Assembly (NCBI GenBank): GCA_963920705.1
Contig: OY987227.1
Span: forward strand, 28,315,935 to 28,379,934
DNA: 64,000 nt
DNA from: Odiellus spinosus
Lineage: Eukaryota > Arthropoda > Arachnida > Opiliones > Phalangiidae
Direction of reading: 5' to 3'
Made by a program: the position numbers and the translations under genes. The first letter of the stretch is position 1; every line of letters starts with the position of its first letter. The notes under the pieces are model-generated. The model ran no database searches. It saw only the letters and a program-made list of their open reading frames with translations, and was not told the origin of the DNA. Of the stretch, positions 45,784-57,640 are shown piece after piece.

Positions 45784-47924
45784 TTTGTTATTAATCTTTA
45801 TGTAGTAAGATTGTCCATTGATTGGCCAGAAACTCTTTAACGTCGAGATATGAAATTCTCCATTGATCCCTGTTAAACGATTAGGTATCGAGAAAATGTA
45901 ATCATTCCACGATTAATGAATATAAATAACGTCCGAGGTAAATGAGTTTTAAACTTTGAACCATTCTAAAAACCTCGAACTGACTGCGAATTTAATCTCA
46001 ATCACGATCAACAGGACCGGTGGATCTAAACCGATCTAAAGTTTGTAAAGTTCGAGACGTTCTGACGCGCTGTCACGTTTCGTCGCGCAAAAACAGTCAG
46101 TCATCACCCTTCCCTCGTTTTAAAAAAGGTTAGATTCAAGATCCAATTTTTTAAAAAGGGGTGAGAGATGGGAGAAGGAAAAAGAAGAATGTCTATTTTT
46201 AGTGCCGCTGCTGGAAGAAAAACCGACTTTACAGGTTTCGGAAAATGAGTTTCTCGTGTTAGGCGGTCGTATCGGAAAGGGAATTGATAGCCGATATCTT
46301 TTTCTGGCCGCTTCCCTTAAACCCGCTTTCTTCCATCAACCGGCGTCTTCTATACCGTCCACTCGCGCGTCGGATATCAAGGTCCCCTCGAAGCCGAAAG
46401 ACGAGCGCCCACGAGAAGAGAGATTTTTAAAGGGCTAGTTCCTCGTCGCGCTGAACAATTTACAATTACAATCGTAAGCCTATTTATTCTTCACCCCGTA
46501 AGTTTGAGTTCCCCATAGAATCATTCGTAATCAGCGCGATACGGGAGATAGATAGATAAAATTTGATGTCCTACGCCACCTGGCGGAAAAACGTAGTTAA
46601 TTCTCCCTATTCACGCATTGGGAGAGTTTCGAGCTATCACCGCTAGATGGATTTGAGTCGCGAGATTGGCCAGTCATTAGCTTAACGCTAAAACCACCCT
46701 CGTTTCTAACTTAAGGGTCAATTAATAGGGTTAAATGATCCGAGAGCAGTCGGAGATTCCCGAAGAAAAACGCCATTAGAAATGAACGCGAATATTCCAT
46801 CTCTAACTAACACGAATAAGATCAAAACCGAGGGTGTCAAATAACTGAAAACAGTGAAATACCCAGCTTTATTATTAATAATGTAGAACCTCTAATGCGT
46901 AATTTAGTCAGTCAAACGTTTTCCTTCTTATAATGTAGTAGTCGAATCTTAATACTCGCGAGTGTAAATATATTTTAATCATAATAAATTATCAAGTTAA
47001 ATCTCAACAAGTTTCCGCTGAACTATTTTTAAACCACAAATTTCAGTCTAATATTTTTCGTTAACACGCGAACTGCGTAAAACTAGCCACAGAGGGTTTC
47101 AGTTTAATTTGGATAATTATTTTAGATTAGGTGTCTTCATCCTCGCTTTCAATTGAAAGTGGTATAAATTCAATCGATATTCTTAAAAATAAATCCGAAA
47201 CAATCTCTTTAAGAAGGAATGAAGGTTTTACGTCGTTCGCGAGTCGTCTCGGGAGTAGGGGAGGGGGATGGAGTGGGGCTTCTAATGTTTCTTCCATATA
47301 AAAATGTATTGTTGCGGAGGGACGAATGTTTCTAGGTTAAGGGACGAATCCTTTTTATTTCTTTCTTATTTTATGTCGTTCTCCTCGTTCCATTTATTCC
47401 GTAGGTTGCCTATAGCTAGATCTCTTATTCCAACCTTCCCGAAAAAATAACTTACGCGGACGTCTCTACTAGAAAAGAATCTCGTTTTGGGAGAGGGATG
47501 TAACTGGCAGGTGGACTAATATACTTGTCTTTAATGATTTCTGGGTGGGAACTGATGGGAATGGCTACCGCGCCCGCATCGATCCTCCGCGCAGCCTATT
47601 CTCCAATCGACTTGTTCACCTTTTATTTAAGATTATCTTTGCCGCTTCTTCTAGATCTCTTACATTTTCTGCCAACACGAGCAATAAATTCTCGCGTAAT
47701 TATCCCTAAAACAATTATACTTAATTTCAACTCGGTCGACCTTTAGTCATTTGTTGCTAAACTTTACCCATAGTTTATCACTTTATTCATTAAAAGTAAA
47801 CAACGCCCCTTAGCGTATAATACTATCATTTTAACTATCACATAAAATAACCAAAAAAGTCATCACCCCTGTCTGCCTCGAGTGATTTGAACTCCGATAT
47901 TTTGAGTCGGGAGAGTTTTGGAAT
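45784..47924. other. Non-coding stretch
   Basis: About 2.1 kb without a recognised gene. Open frames 46,202-46,438 and 47,525-47,746 on + have no motif I know. Two CACCTGGCGG/CGCTAGATGG-like strings near 46,577 and 46,641 are short and unexplained. Confidence 0.4.
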
Positions 47925-48372
47925 TTATGCGGATAATCCACAAATATTTGGTTAATCAGTTAATTATTACTAATAACAGAAGCCGATGAAACCCTCCTTT
48001 GAAGTCTATTACTCCCGGATCTTGTCTACCCCTCTCTGTATGGGTTAGTTTCAAAAAGCGCGATTCGTACGCCTCCTAACGGTTGATATTTTCGGAGCGG
48101 GAGTTCGTCGAGCGAATATCTCTAGCAGCCTCGGAGTTCGTCAAAAAAACGTCGTCGTTTGTGGAGAGAGAGAATTTCCAATTTTCCGTAGACAGGGGGG
48201 ATGAAGTAGGACCCCTCCGACCTCGTAAAATCGTGAATTTTACCCATACAGAGAGGAGCGCTATATGGAACATTAGAGTAGTAAACTTCAAAGGAGGGTT
48301 TCATCGGCTTCTGCTAATAATCAAATTCTGAATAAATATCAAATAATATCTTGTCCAAACCCCGACATCTAC
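47925..48372 (-). repeat. MITE family D, copy 3, split by family A
   Basis: Inverse-orientation family D sequence (GGATAATCCACAAATATTTGG, TAATCAGTTAATTATTA, and after the insert ATCTTGTCCAAACCCCGACA) interrupted at 47,977-48,313 by family A copy 7. The right part is internally shortened compared with copy 1. Confidence 0.75.
47977..48313 (+). mobile_element. MITE family A, copy 7, nested in family D
   Basis: A 337-bp full copy flanked by the 7-bp duplication CTAATAA (47,970-47,976 and 48,314-48,320). Second independent insertion of family A into a family D element, only a few bases from the equivalent site used by copy 6. Confidence 0.96.
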
Positions 48373-49121
48373 GTTGTGTCGTAGTATTGTAAAATTTCCC
48401 CGAGTCTTAAACCGATACAGCCGCGTGCTTCTAAAAATAAATCAATTGAAAGCGTATCTGTATGGCGATAGTGGCGGGAGTTTGAAATTATACACTTTGT
48501 TTCGCGTCAAAACGTGAAAGAACGTTAAACCAGCTTTGAGGGTAGAGGAATCGCTGCCTTAGAAGCGGCGAATGAGTGAACAAATGCCTGTAGGTGAGAG
48601 AACGTGTTAGCCTCCGTACAACAAAGACGGAGGAACCAACGTCTTCATCGCAATTATAGACTTCCATCTAAAGTATGCCGCGCAAATTGAAGCCAACTGT
48701 TGCGTAGCTGATGTTTAAAGCGTAGGATTGAAACAGCTTGCTCGGTAATAAGTTTAAATTGTTCGAAACGATCAACGTGTCACCGCTCGCGATAAACGGG
48801 AGATGACATAATGATTTAAAGCTGAGGCGGATTGATACAAACTGTAAAAGCTCATAGGGGAAAACACACTCGTTGTCAACTCTCTTTGAACCCGAGTTTA
48901 GTGTTAATATTCTTAGAACGACAGTCAAGGAATTATTTCATATTGTTGTTTTTATATTGACCGATCGCGCCTTTTAATGTCTTATATTTTCGTCGAGTTT
49001 ACTTTCTGAAATAGTTTGTTTATGGACAAATGGTCCACATGATCGTTAGTTGAACGCCACCCTTGGGTAGTCTGGAAACATCTAATAATCCCAAATTTTG
49101 AACGCCTTGCGCTTGAGCTAC
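48373..49121. other. Non-coding stretch with an unexplained open frame
   Basis: The - strand frame 48,668-48,928 (86 codons) has a protein-like mix of residues (for example CHLPFIASGDTLIVSNN) but no family I recognise and no clear splice sites. It may be a decayed exon or transposon fragment, or chance. Confidence 0.3.
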
Positions 49122-49128
49122 CTGGCAT

Positions 49129-49460
49129 CAGAAGCCGATGAAACCCTCCTTTGAAGTCTATTACTCCCGGGTCTTGTCTACCCCTCTCTGTATGGGTTAG
49201 TTTCAAAAAGCGCGATTCGTACGCCTCCTAACGGTAGATATTTTCGGAGCGGGAGTTCGTAGAGCGAATATCTCTAGCAGCCTTGGAGTTCGTCAAAAAA
49301 AAACCGTCGTCATTTGTGGAGAGAAAGAATTTCCAATTTTGCGTAGACAGGGGCTATGAAGTAGGACCCCTCCGATCTCGTAAAATTGTGAATTTTACCC
49401 ATACAGAGAGGAGCCCTAGTTAGAGTAGTAGAATTCAAAGGAGGGTTTCATCGGCTTCTG
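49129..49460 (+). mobile_element. MITE family A, copy 8
   Basis: A 332-bp copy flanked by the 7-bp duplication CTGGCAT (49,122-49,128 and 49,461-49,467). It has a small internal deletion near 49,415-49,425 where other copies read GCGCTATATGGAACATT. Confidence 0.95.
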
Positions 49461-49971
49461 CTGGCATTGATATTTAGTTCTGTTTCTGAGATATTCCCTG
49501 TTTAATTTAGTAAAGCTAGATTTATACTAGGCCTTGGACTCGACTCCATTATTATTTTTATTGTAAAAATTAGTAAGTTAATTAGGCTTGTACCAGAATG
49601 GATGAATTATACGTTCTTCATAATATTGGTCGTGATAAGGTTTTTACCAAGTACCCCTACTTTGTTTAGACGTTCGTAAATTTTAGTCTCGTATTTTTCT
49701 ACATTTGTAATCAATAGAAGAATCGTATCAAAAATAACAAATTATTCAATCATGAAAGTGACACAAAAAAAAAATTACAACAAATGTATAAACCTTGAAA
49801 TACCCGTACCTTGACCACCTGTTTCATTTGGTCCCCGAGGTAAGGACGTGGCTATATTCTACCCGTTTCAATAGATCATTTTTCGTGGGCGCAGAGCTTA
49901 ATAATAGAAAAGAGGGACAAACTTGGCCTTGGCTATATTTTATAGCGTTCTTCTATTGACACTGCGATCCG

Positions 49972-50168
49972 TAAAGGAAGAATGAAACCCGAAATCAAGT
50001 AATTTTCTAGCTTACAACAGGTGCGTGGCGTGCCATCGTTTTTAGGACAACGCCAGCAAAAATTTGGAAGGGGGCTGACTTTAAGGTCTTTAACGTTTGA
50101 CTGTGACACTATGGCGACGATATAAATCGATTGAAATAAATCTCTTGAAGGGCTTCATTCTTCCTTTA
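49972..50168. mobile_element. Small inverted-repeat element (TAAAGGAAGAATGAAACCC ends)
   Basis: The left end TAAAGGAAGAATGAAACCC is answered by GGGCTTCATTCTTCCTTTA, 18 of 19 positions paired. The ends resemble those of the TTAA-flanked elements at 22,137 and 60,621. The flanking bases do not give an intact TTAA on both sides. About 197 bp, non-coding. Confidence 0.7.
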
Positions 50169-51740
50169 TTAACGGCGCTTTTTTTTCCCGTATAACAACA
50201 GGAAGAAAGAGTATGTAGGTCGGCAAAATCATTTTATAACTGTTCTTTTCATTTTGCGCGTGTCATCATTTTCCATTGTGTAGTTAGAATATATAGGTAG
50301 AAACGAAAAAGAATCTCTGACCCCCATTCACCCTATTACTTACTCAAGCTCCCTTAAAAAATGAAACTTCGTAAATAGTGTGGAATAACGAAAAAAGAAC
50401 ATCAATTTCTTCTTCAACTGGTATACGCCTATAAATATATACAGGGTGATACGCCAGTCGATTCCCCATTGAATTGGAAGCGAGGGCAAAGCTAAACCAT
50501 TATATAATAAACATTATTGATGGAGATATCGTTTTCACTATCCAAAAACGAGGGGTCGGAGTCCCAGGGTTGGATTAAGGGGCAGAGGGGGCACCTAGCC
50601 AAATGGGGACGCCCAAGAAATCTGGTGAGCGATTATTTTACTAAAATTAGTTATTAAATTTGAAATGATTTCTGGGCGCGAAGCTATTAATGAATGGTGT
50701 ATTTTAAAATTATGGGCACGTATAATCTTTGCCCCCTGCCTAGCTGGGTCGGAGACTCGCGAAATTCCGTACACATTGGCCAAAATCCATCATCTCTTAA
50801 CGTTCTTCATGGGAAATTAACATTGAAATCCCAAAATCACTCCCAAAAATAGCTTATTTATCCCAAAATCATGTACACATAAGTAGCTAATGTCCGACTC
50901 CTCCTCCAAAAATCAAAACTTTCGCTCGACTCTGATCCCGTGTTCTTCGGCCGAAAGGCAAAATCTCTGAACAATAACATTGAAATCCCAAGTTTTTCCC
51001 AAAAAGAGCTTTAAAATCTATTAAAGCTCGGTACAAAATTATGGCAAGGGTCCTTAGTCATTTGAAAAAGGTATAAATTACTTCAAAATTGGCAATCTCA
51101 ACTGCGGAAGTTAATCGTCTCAAATATCCATCAATCTCTTTCAGTTTTAAGAGATCTTTCGAACAATAGACTCCCCGACTTGATCTTTAATTATATATGG
51201 AGGGGAATAGGGGCGCCTTGTCGCTGGCTAGATCTTCGTTATATTGAAAATGCTCTTAGGAGGATTCCCGGTATTTGCTAATCCGTTTAGGCTCTATTAG
51301 GCGGTAATGATCTATTACGGGGCCGTACACTCGTATTAGATTATGACAGAATAGGATTCCTATTGCAACCAAGTAAGCTACTTTAACCTCTCCCTCACCC
51401 CGCGCTTCCATCGTCTTCCTACGCCGTTTCGTCCAATAGTCGGGAGTTCCGCCAATGGAACTTCTAATATACTAGAAATTCACTCCATGCACGCGTTGTA
51501 ACCATTTGTAAGCCTCGTTAAACACGACAACAATGCTCAAAAGAATAATAAAGCGGGAAGGAGAAAAAAATAAAAAAAAAAAAAATAAAAATGACCGGAC
51601 CCAGCTATAGATTCATTTTTCTTTTCACAAGCGTATATACAGGGTACTTTTCTTAACGTGGATAATATCAAAATTATACGTAAAACTAGTTTTGCTTCGC
51701 ACTTTGAAAAAAGTGCGTTTATAGGCAAGATATTCAAACC
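50169..51740. other. Non-coding stretch
   Basis: No gene recognised. It includes several A-rich runs (for example 51,565-51,590). Confidence 0.4.
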
Positions 51741-52316
51741 AGTGAAGGGATAGAAATTATAAAATTTAACCCCTGAAGAGATAGAGATCAAAAATTTGTA
51801 TCCCTGAAGGGACATAGATTAAAAATTTGTATCCCTGAACGGACATAGATTAAAAATTTGTATCCCTGAAGGGACATAGATTAAAAATTTGTATCCCTGA
51901 AGGGACATAGATTTAAAATTTGTATCCCTGAAGGGACAGAGATTAAAAATTTGTATCCCTGAAGGGACAGAGATTAAAAATTTGTATCCCTGAAGGGACA
52001 GAGATTAAATATTTGTATCCCTGAAGGGACAGAGATTAAATATTTGTATCCCTGAAGGGACAGAGATTAAAAATTTGTATCCCTGAAGGAACAGAGATTA
52101 AAAATTTGTATCCCTGAAGGAACAGAGATTAAAAATTTGTATCCCTGAAGGAACAGAGATTAAAAATTTGTATCCCTGAAGGAACAGAGATTAAAAATTT
52201 GTACCTCTGAAGGGACATGGATTAAAAATTTGTATCCCTGAAGGAACAGAGATTAAAAATTTGAGCCCCTGAAGTGACAGAAATTAAAAATTCTAACCCG
52301 TTAAGGAACAGAAATT
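51741..52316 (+). repeat. Minisatellite, 31-bp unit
   Basis: About 18 tandem units built on GGGACAGAGATTAAAAATTT followed by GTATCCCTGAA. Each unit carries the small palindrome TCCCTGAAGGGA across the unit junction. Central units are nearly identical; the first and last two are diverged, the usual pattern of an array that expands and homogenises from its middle. Confidence 0.97.
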
Positions 52317-52339
52317 CACGGTTTGCGTGTAATTATTTT

Positions 52340-52403
52340 TAGTGGTGTATTAGGACTATTTAAACGATTAGAAATCGATGAAAAATTGTGTTGCATTCGC
52401 CCT
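52340..52403 (+). repeat. Right-end fragment of family G
   Basis: Matches the right part of family G copy 1: TATTTAAACGAT, AATCGAT-AAAAAT, then TGCATTCGCCCT followed by TTAA. The left part is absent; the 31-bp minisatellite lies immediately upstream. Confidence 0.6.
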
Positions 52404-54731
52404 TTAAACTAAAAAATACTTGTTGAATTAAGTGCCGTTTTTAAGAGCAAGTACGTGTAATCCTGGAATTTCATTTTCAATCGACACTGTAATAAAATGG
52501 TCGGGATTTTCCTCCAATCCGAAATTCCCTAGACAAAACTCAATCGATAGGAAATTCAAACTCGCGCCAGTTATATATTCTATTTGTCAACCTTAATAGT
52601 TGGCGTAGGAGTTAGAGGTTTAGTCTTCGTCAAAACAATAGGGTTTATCTTATTTAATTCCTTATCAGACAAACAGATAGACATTGTTACTTATTAATAT
52701 ATATTTTGGGTTTTGCGTATTAACCGTAGGTACTCGAATATTTTTTTTCTATAATATACAAGACCATTTTCGCAACAAAATGAATACGAATATTCTTCAT
52801 CTATCTCTCACCCTTAGTTGAGGGAGTTACGATATCTTCCCTACAAACGTTCCCTCAATAAGGGGGTTGCGTGACGTCAGGCTTCCTTTCCCCCTTGGCC
52901 GTCTCCCTATAGTTCGTTTCGTTGGTTGTAAACAATCCGAAAATATCTAAACAAAATATGAACAACAAATGATATCTAATTCCGCGAACTATTTTTGCGA
53001 CACTTCAGTGTCCCTTTAAACGAAACGAAATTAGTGCGGGAGTTGATAATTAAGACTTCGTGAGAACGAAAGACGGGAGGGGAAGGGGGGGCTAAATGTA
53101 TTGTTATTTTCTAGCCTTTTCAACTCTCGCTTGATGCTTGACATTAAACTCTTGTTTAGAAAACGTTTATAGGGGGTGGTGGGTGGTGGTCGGATTCTCT
53201 CTTAATGAACTATACTTTTCCTTCTCATATGGCTCTGTTTTAACCTTTTCTTTTGTCGCTTCAAGGGCCATGACTTATTGCTCTCTCGCTCCAATCTCAA
53301 ACCCCCTAGAATATACTTTAACGTTTGTTGCGATAAATTTCTATTTCGGAAACTACGTACGTGCGCAATTTACCCGTTTTACTCCAAATTAAATATTTAA
53401 ATTTTGGAGTTATATTTAAAGACATTTAATCACCGTCTTTACGTTCATTTGTTCGTATTCCGTAAAATAGAATTATATATTCAAACAAAATTATTAAGGT
53501 TCGAATTTCATCATGGATTTTTTTATGAAATCTAAATGGAAATTAAATAGCATTTTCGGAAAGATCGAAAATAAAATCAAACGCTGTTACATTTTAACTC
53601 AGTTTCCCTTTAAGTATAATTATATTAAAATTAAAATTAAATATATTAGAAATATTTTTATTAAATTTACATTTCAATTTATTCCCTATATATTTTTTTC
53701 TGTTAAATAATGCTAATTCCAATTTAATAATAGTTATAATCAGGTTATATCCGCCGTGTATAATAATAACTTTCCTCAGCAGTATTCCATTGAACGTAAA
53801 AAATGAGAAGCAACTCGAGCCAACTGCCATTTGATTAATTAGGTTTTTAATTTACGTACGCGGATATGAATAAGCTTATTTTTTTATCCGTTGTTTTACG
53901 ATAACCCTTGATTTTACGTTTACTTCTGTATAACACTAATTTGATTTTTAGGTTAAAGGCCTAAGGGGCAGAAGGTAATCAATCAAATTAATCAATGCAA
54001 TTAGGGCACATTGCTTTGGCTTTCGTTTAGTTGCTTTGTTTGTATTGTACTGTATACTATATATATTTAAAGCGGGTATATTCAAGTGTAGCTGACGCTG
54101 ATTTTTCATAAACTCTAAATGGAATTTGAGTCATATTTTCGGAAAGATTATTAAAAAACGAGTCAAAATATATATTTATGTCATAGGACAAAATAACCGC
54201 GACAGTAAAAAAAAGGGTATTTTATAATCGCCATTTAGAATTTTTTTACTGTAAATATTCCCAGCAATACTACGTCATCAAGTCTAAGGTCGGGTGCAGG
54301 GTGGGTCCATCTGATAGTATTAATCTACTAGGCGTTGTTTACTTTTATTGAATAAATTCATGGACTTTTGATTTAACCCACGTTATCAGTCTTCGAGTGA
54401 CAGAAAAGTGGATATCTAAATGTCATTAAAGCTTCTCTTGGAAAAGCGAAAGCAATTAAGCCTGAAAAAGTTGATTGAAAACCTTTTTCTATGTAGGTAA
54501 AGTTGTTGTTGCACAAAGCGCACATCTAAGAAATTTCCTGATTGGTGTATAATATGATTAATTAATTTTATCTTAAGGGCAAGGGGAGCTTTTGGTTTTA
54601 ATATTAATTTGCTTCATATGAAATTAAGTACTTTCACGAAAAAGACGGCGCGAATGCGACCTTATTACGTGTACCATAATCAATCTATACCATAATGATG
54701 ACGTAGTATTGCGGGTTTTTTATCGCCATAG
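52404..54731. other. Non-coding stretch with family M motifs
   Basis: No gene recognised. TCTAAATGGAAATTAAATAG near 53,532 and CTCTAAATGGAATTTGAGTC near 54,113 are related, each followed by TTTTCGGAAAGAT, and resemble CTCCGAATGGAAATTGAGTA near 39,200. GCAATACTACGTCATC (54,264) and GATGACGTAGTATTGCG (54,697) are inverse to one another and may be ends of a family M element. Confidence 0.45.
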
Positions 54732-55024
54732 CAGGCTGGGAAATAAGGCGGTTTTACTGGACAAAAGTCCAGTTTAAAAATTAGCTGGGCCAGTTTAAAA
54801 ATTAAATGCTTGGGGGTCTACTGGCCACAAGGCCAGTTAATTAATTCCAAAATTTTGCTTTGTTTCTTAGCCTACGTCATAGTGACGTCATAGTCCTACG
54901 TCATAATGACAGATTGTCGAGCTCTTGAAAATTGTTACTGGCCAATGTCCAGTTTTTTAATAAAACTGCTTGGGCTCTACTGGCCACAAGTCCAGTTTAA
55001 AAATAATCCTTATTTCCCAGCCTG
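54732..55024 (-). mobile_element. MITE family C, copy 2
   Basis: A 293-bp copy, inverse to copy 1, with ends CAGGCTGGGAAATAAGG and CCTTATTTCCCAGCCTG and a perfect 8-bp duplication CGCCATAG (54,724-54,731 and 55,025-55,032). CAG ends plus 8-bp duplications fit the hAT superfamily. It lacks any transposase and must have been moved in trans. Confidence 0.95.
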
Positions 55025-55759
55025 CGCCATAGTCACGTGGCTTAGCATCGTCTGCTTAGCCTTTCTGCTCCTTATATACTTCCTCTTTAGCTACGTCAAC
55101 ACTTGACCCTTTGGAACCGTTTTTAAACCGTTACAAATTTTCAAATCCTCTTTTCACGATGTTAATTTTGTTTCTTGATGGAAGATCTACACGGGTGACC
55201 CCAACATTTTATAATTTGACCTTTCTTAAACGGTTTAAAACGGTTTCAAAGTCTGTAGTGTGAACGCGGCTTTAGTTATTCCGTAAACGCGCTATGGATT
55301 TTTAACGGTTGAAGAAGAGCTAGTTAACTACTGGATAAATGTAGAGTTTCATAAATATATATAGATTCTATCAAAATGTAGCTCACGTCGAGGCGAGCGC
55401 TCCTTTCCAAAAGGTCATATATATTTTATGACGCGATTACGTAATCGTAGATGCGCGCTTATTTCGTACTTATTAAAGAGCGCCGCACGCTAAAGCCATT
55501 CTTTCGGGACACAACCGTTTTGTCTAGATGAGATTTTACTAATAATTTCGGTTACATTTCAAATTTCTCGCACGTACGAAGCGCGATCCCGTTACCCCCA
55601 TTCGAGGGCTATTAACGAAAACGAAAGTGATTGTTTTGCATTTAGGTAATTAATTAGAACTTAATTAGTAAAATCAAAACGTCCGTAACTATTAAATCAA
55701 ATGTAATAAATACGCGCGTCTATGCGTGAGTCGTAAAGGATTAAAGATTTCGATTAAAA
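55025..55759. other. Non-coding stretch
   Basis: No gene recognised. AAACGGTTTAAAACGGTTTC near 55,229 is a short repeat. Confidence 0.35.
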
Positions 55760-56357
55760 TAATTTGGGGTTAAATTTTAACAATTTAAAATTATTTGGGG
55801 TTAAATTTTAACCTTTTAAAAAATTATTTGGGGTTAAATTTTAACCTTTTATAAAATTATTTGGGGTTAAATTTTAACCTTTTAAAAAATTATTTGGGGT
55901 TAAATTTTAACCTTTTAAAAAATTATTTGGGGTTAAATTTTAACCTTTTAAAAAATTATTTAGGGTTAAATTTTAACCTTTTAAAAAATTATTTAGGGTT
56001 AAATTTTAACATTTTAAAAAAATATTTTTCGGTTAAATTTTAACCTTTTAAAAAATTATTTGGGGTTAAATTTTAACCTTTTAAAAAATTATTTGGGGTT
56101 AAATTTTAACCTTTTAAAAAATTATTTGGGGTTAAATTTTAACCTTTTAAAAAATTATTTGGGGTTAAATTTTAACCTTTTAAAGAATTATTTGGGGTTA
56201 AATTTTAACCTTTTAAAAAATTATTTGGGGTTAAATTTTAACCTTTTAAAGAATTATTTGGGGTTAAATTTTAACCTTTTAAAAAATTATTTGGGGTTAA
56301 ATTTTAACCTTTTAAAAAATTATTTGGGGTTAAATTTTAACCTTTTAAAAAATTATC
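55760..56357 (+). repeat. Minisatellite, 33-bp unit
   Basis: About 18 tandem units containing GGGGTTAAATTTTAACC, itself an inverted repeat around one T, followed by TTTTAAAAAATTATTT. Since 33 is a multiple of three the array reads as an 11-residue repeat in one frame; this is a by-product, not a gene. Units near 55,960-56,045 are the most diverged. Confidence 0.97.
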
Positions 56358-56649
56358 AATTATTTATAAATCACATTTAGGGTTAAACTATAGTCTATTA
56401 AATCATATTTAGTGTTAAATTAAAATTTACTATATATAAAATAGTATTTTGGGCCAATTCTGAATTACTCTTGTTTAAATAATAATATATAGGATATGAT
56501 TTAAATCCCAAAAATCCGAAACTTCTCAAACCCCTGTTTATTTCTTTAAAAAAATAATTAATTTTAAAAATATTAATTAAAAATAATCCAAGTGACGTCC
56601 GCTTTTCCAAATCACAAATATCTCCGGCTAATATCCAATATTTTCTCAC

Positions 56650-56664
56650 GTTGGTGTCGGCCAT
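56650..56664 (-). CDS. Candidate first coding exon (five codons) of an unknown gene
   Basis: On the - strand, CCCAAGATGGCCGACACCAAC is followed at once by GTGAGA, a strong splice donor. This would encode Met-Ala-Asp-Thr-Asn and stop at phase 0. CAAGATGGC at the start codon is the YY1-type arrangement common at starts of housekeeping genes. The upstream side (56,665-57,600) is GC-rich compared with the window. No second exon was recognised on the - strand to the left, so the gene is unidentified. Confidence 0.3.
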
Positions 56665-57640
56665 CTTGGGATTGTTGGAGGCTGAATGGTAGAGAGGAGG
56701 AGGGCAGGGGAACCGGCCCCCGAAAGCCGGCGTGCGGGGGCGGTAAAGATTGTACGGAATACTAGGAAGGGGGGGGCTTAGATAGGAGAGAGCTAGGAGC
56801 TTAAAACTGACGGAGTGAGGGAGTGAAGGCGATGTTGACAATGACGTAAACCCCCGCCGAACTGGTCCGAGGCCTAGAGCTCGACTATATTCGGGGTCAA
56901 AGCTAACCCTTTGATTTTAAGAGAACGAACGGAAAGGGGGGGAGGCAATCTAAACAAACACTCCCACTCTTTAGTCTCCCACTCCAAATGGAAGCTCTTT
57001 TAATAAGAGTCGGTTTAACCGGCTTCCCCCATTGTACTATCCGCTACGAACAATATTCGAATTAAAATCTTACCTTTACCGACGTATCCCAATTGTTTTC
57101 GGTTTTTCCACGCAATCAGTGACGTAATTTTGCTCCTTAAAATCCAAATCTTGACCCGTTATTAGACGATTGTTTCGGATTTTTCGTTTTTCAAACACCT
57201 TTCCATTCCTTATCTGTTGGCCAGTAACCTTACTATCCGAAACTGAAATGGCCTGAAAATTTTCACTCGACGATTTTTCGGCGCGCGGAAAATACGGGGA
57301 TGCGATAGAGAAGCTGTACGCGCGCGGGGAGAGCTTTCTCGCTGACGTTCGCGTTGAACTAGTTTCCGATCATCTCCGTTAGGGGCCCAGTCCAGCGCGT
57401 ACTCTCTCGGTTTTACTCTCCGCCCAAGTCCACGGTTCCCTTTCCTTTTCGTAGCTATCGTCGCCCCACCTGGCGGCCCTAATCCACCCAGGAGTTGAAA
57501 CTCCATTGGAAAAGAGAAGGAAGCCGACACGAGAGAGCGAGAGAGAGGGAATGAGAGGAACCAGCGAAGGAAGGGGGCAACAAGATGATGAACCCCGAAA
57601 TTTTGACCACACTAAGTATGATTCCGTGGTAATTTGTTCC
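56665..57640 (-). promoter_or_regulatory. GC/CpG-richer patch, candidate promoter
   Basis: Between about 56,680 and 57,600 the sequence becomes unusually GC-rich (for example GGCGTGCGGGGGCGG near 56,729 and CGCGCGCGGGGAG near 57,320), with long purine runs. It lies just upstream of the candidate five-codon exon at 56,650-56,664. Open frames here (57,210-57,530 and 57,379-57,642 on -) are probably by-products of high GC. No TATA box is evident. Confidence 0.3.

Noticed and set aside
48668-48928. 86-codon - strand frame with protein-like composition
   Set aside because: No motif and no clear splice sites; length is within chance for this base composition.
51741-52316. CRISPR-like array of 31-bp repeats
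   Set aside because: There are no spacers; units abut directly and the window is eukaryotic.
55861-56380. Repetitive protein GLNFNLLKNYL over ~17 units
   Set aside because: It is the 33-bp minisatellite read in frame; no start context, no homologous domain, and diverged units break the frame.
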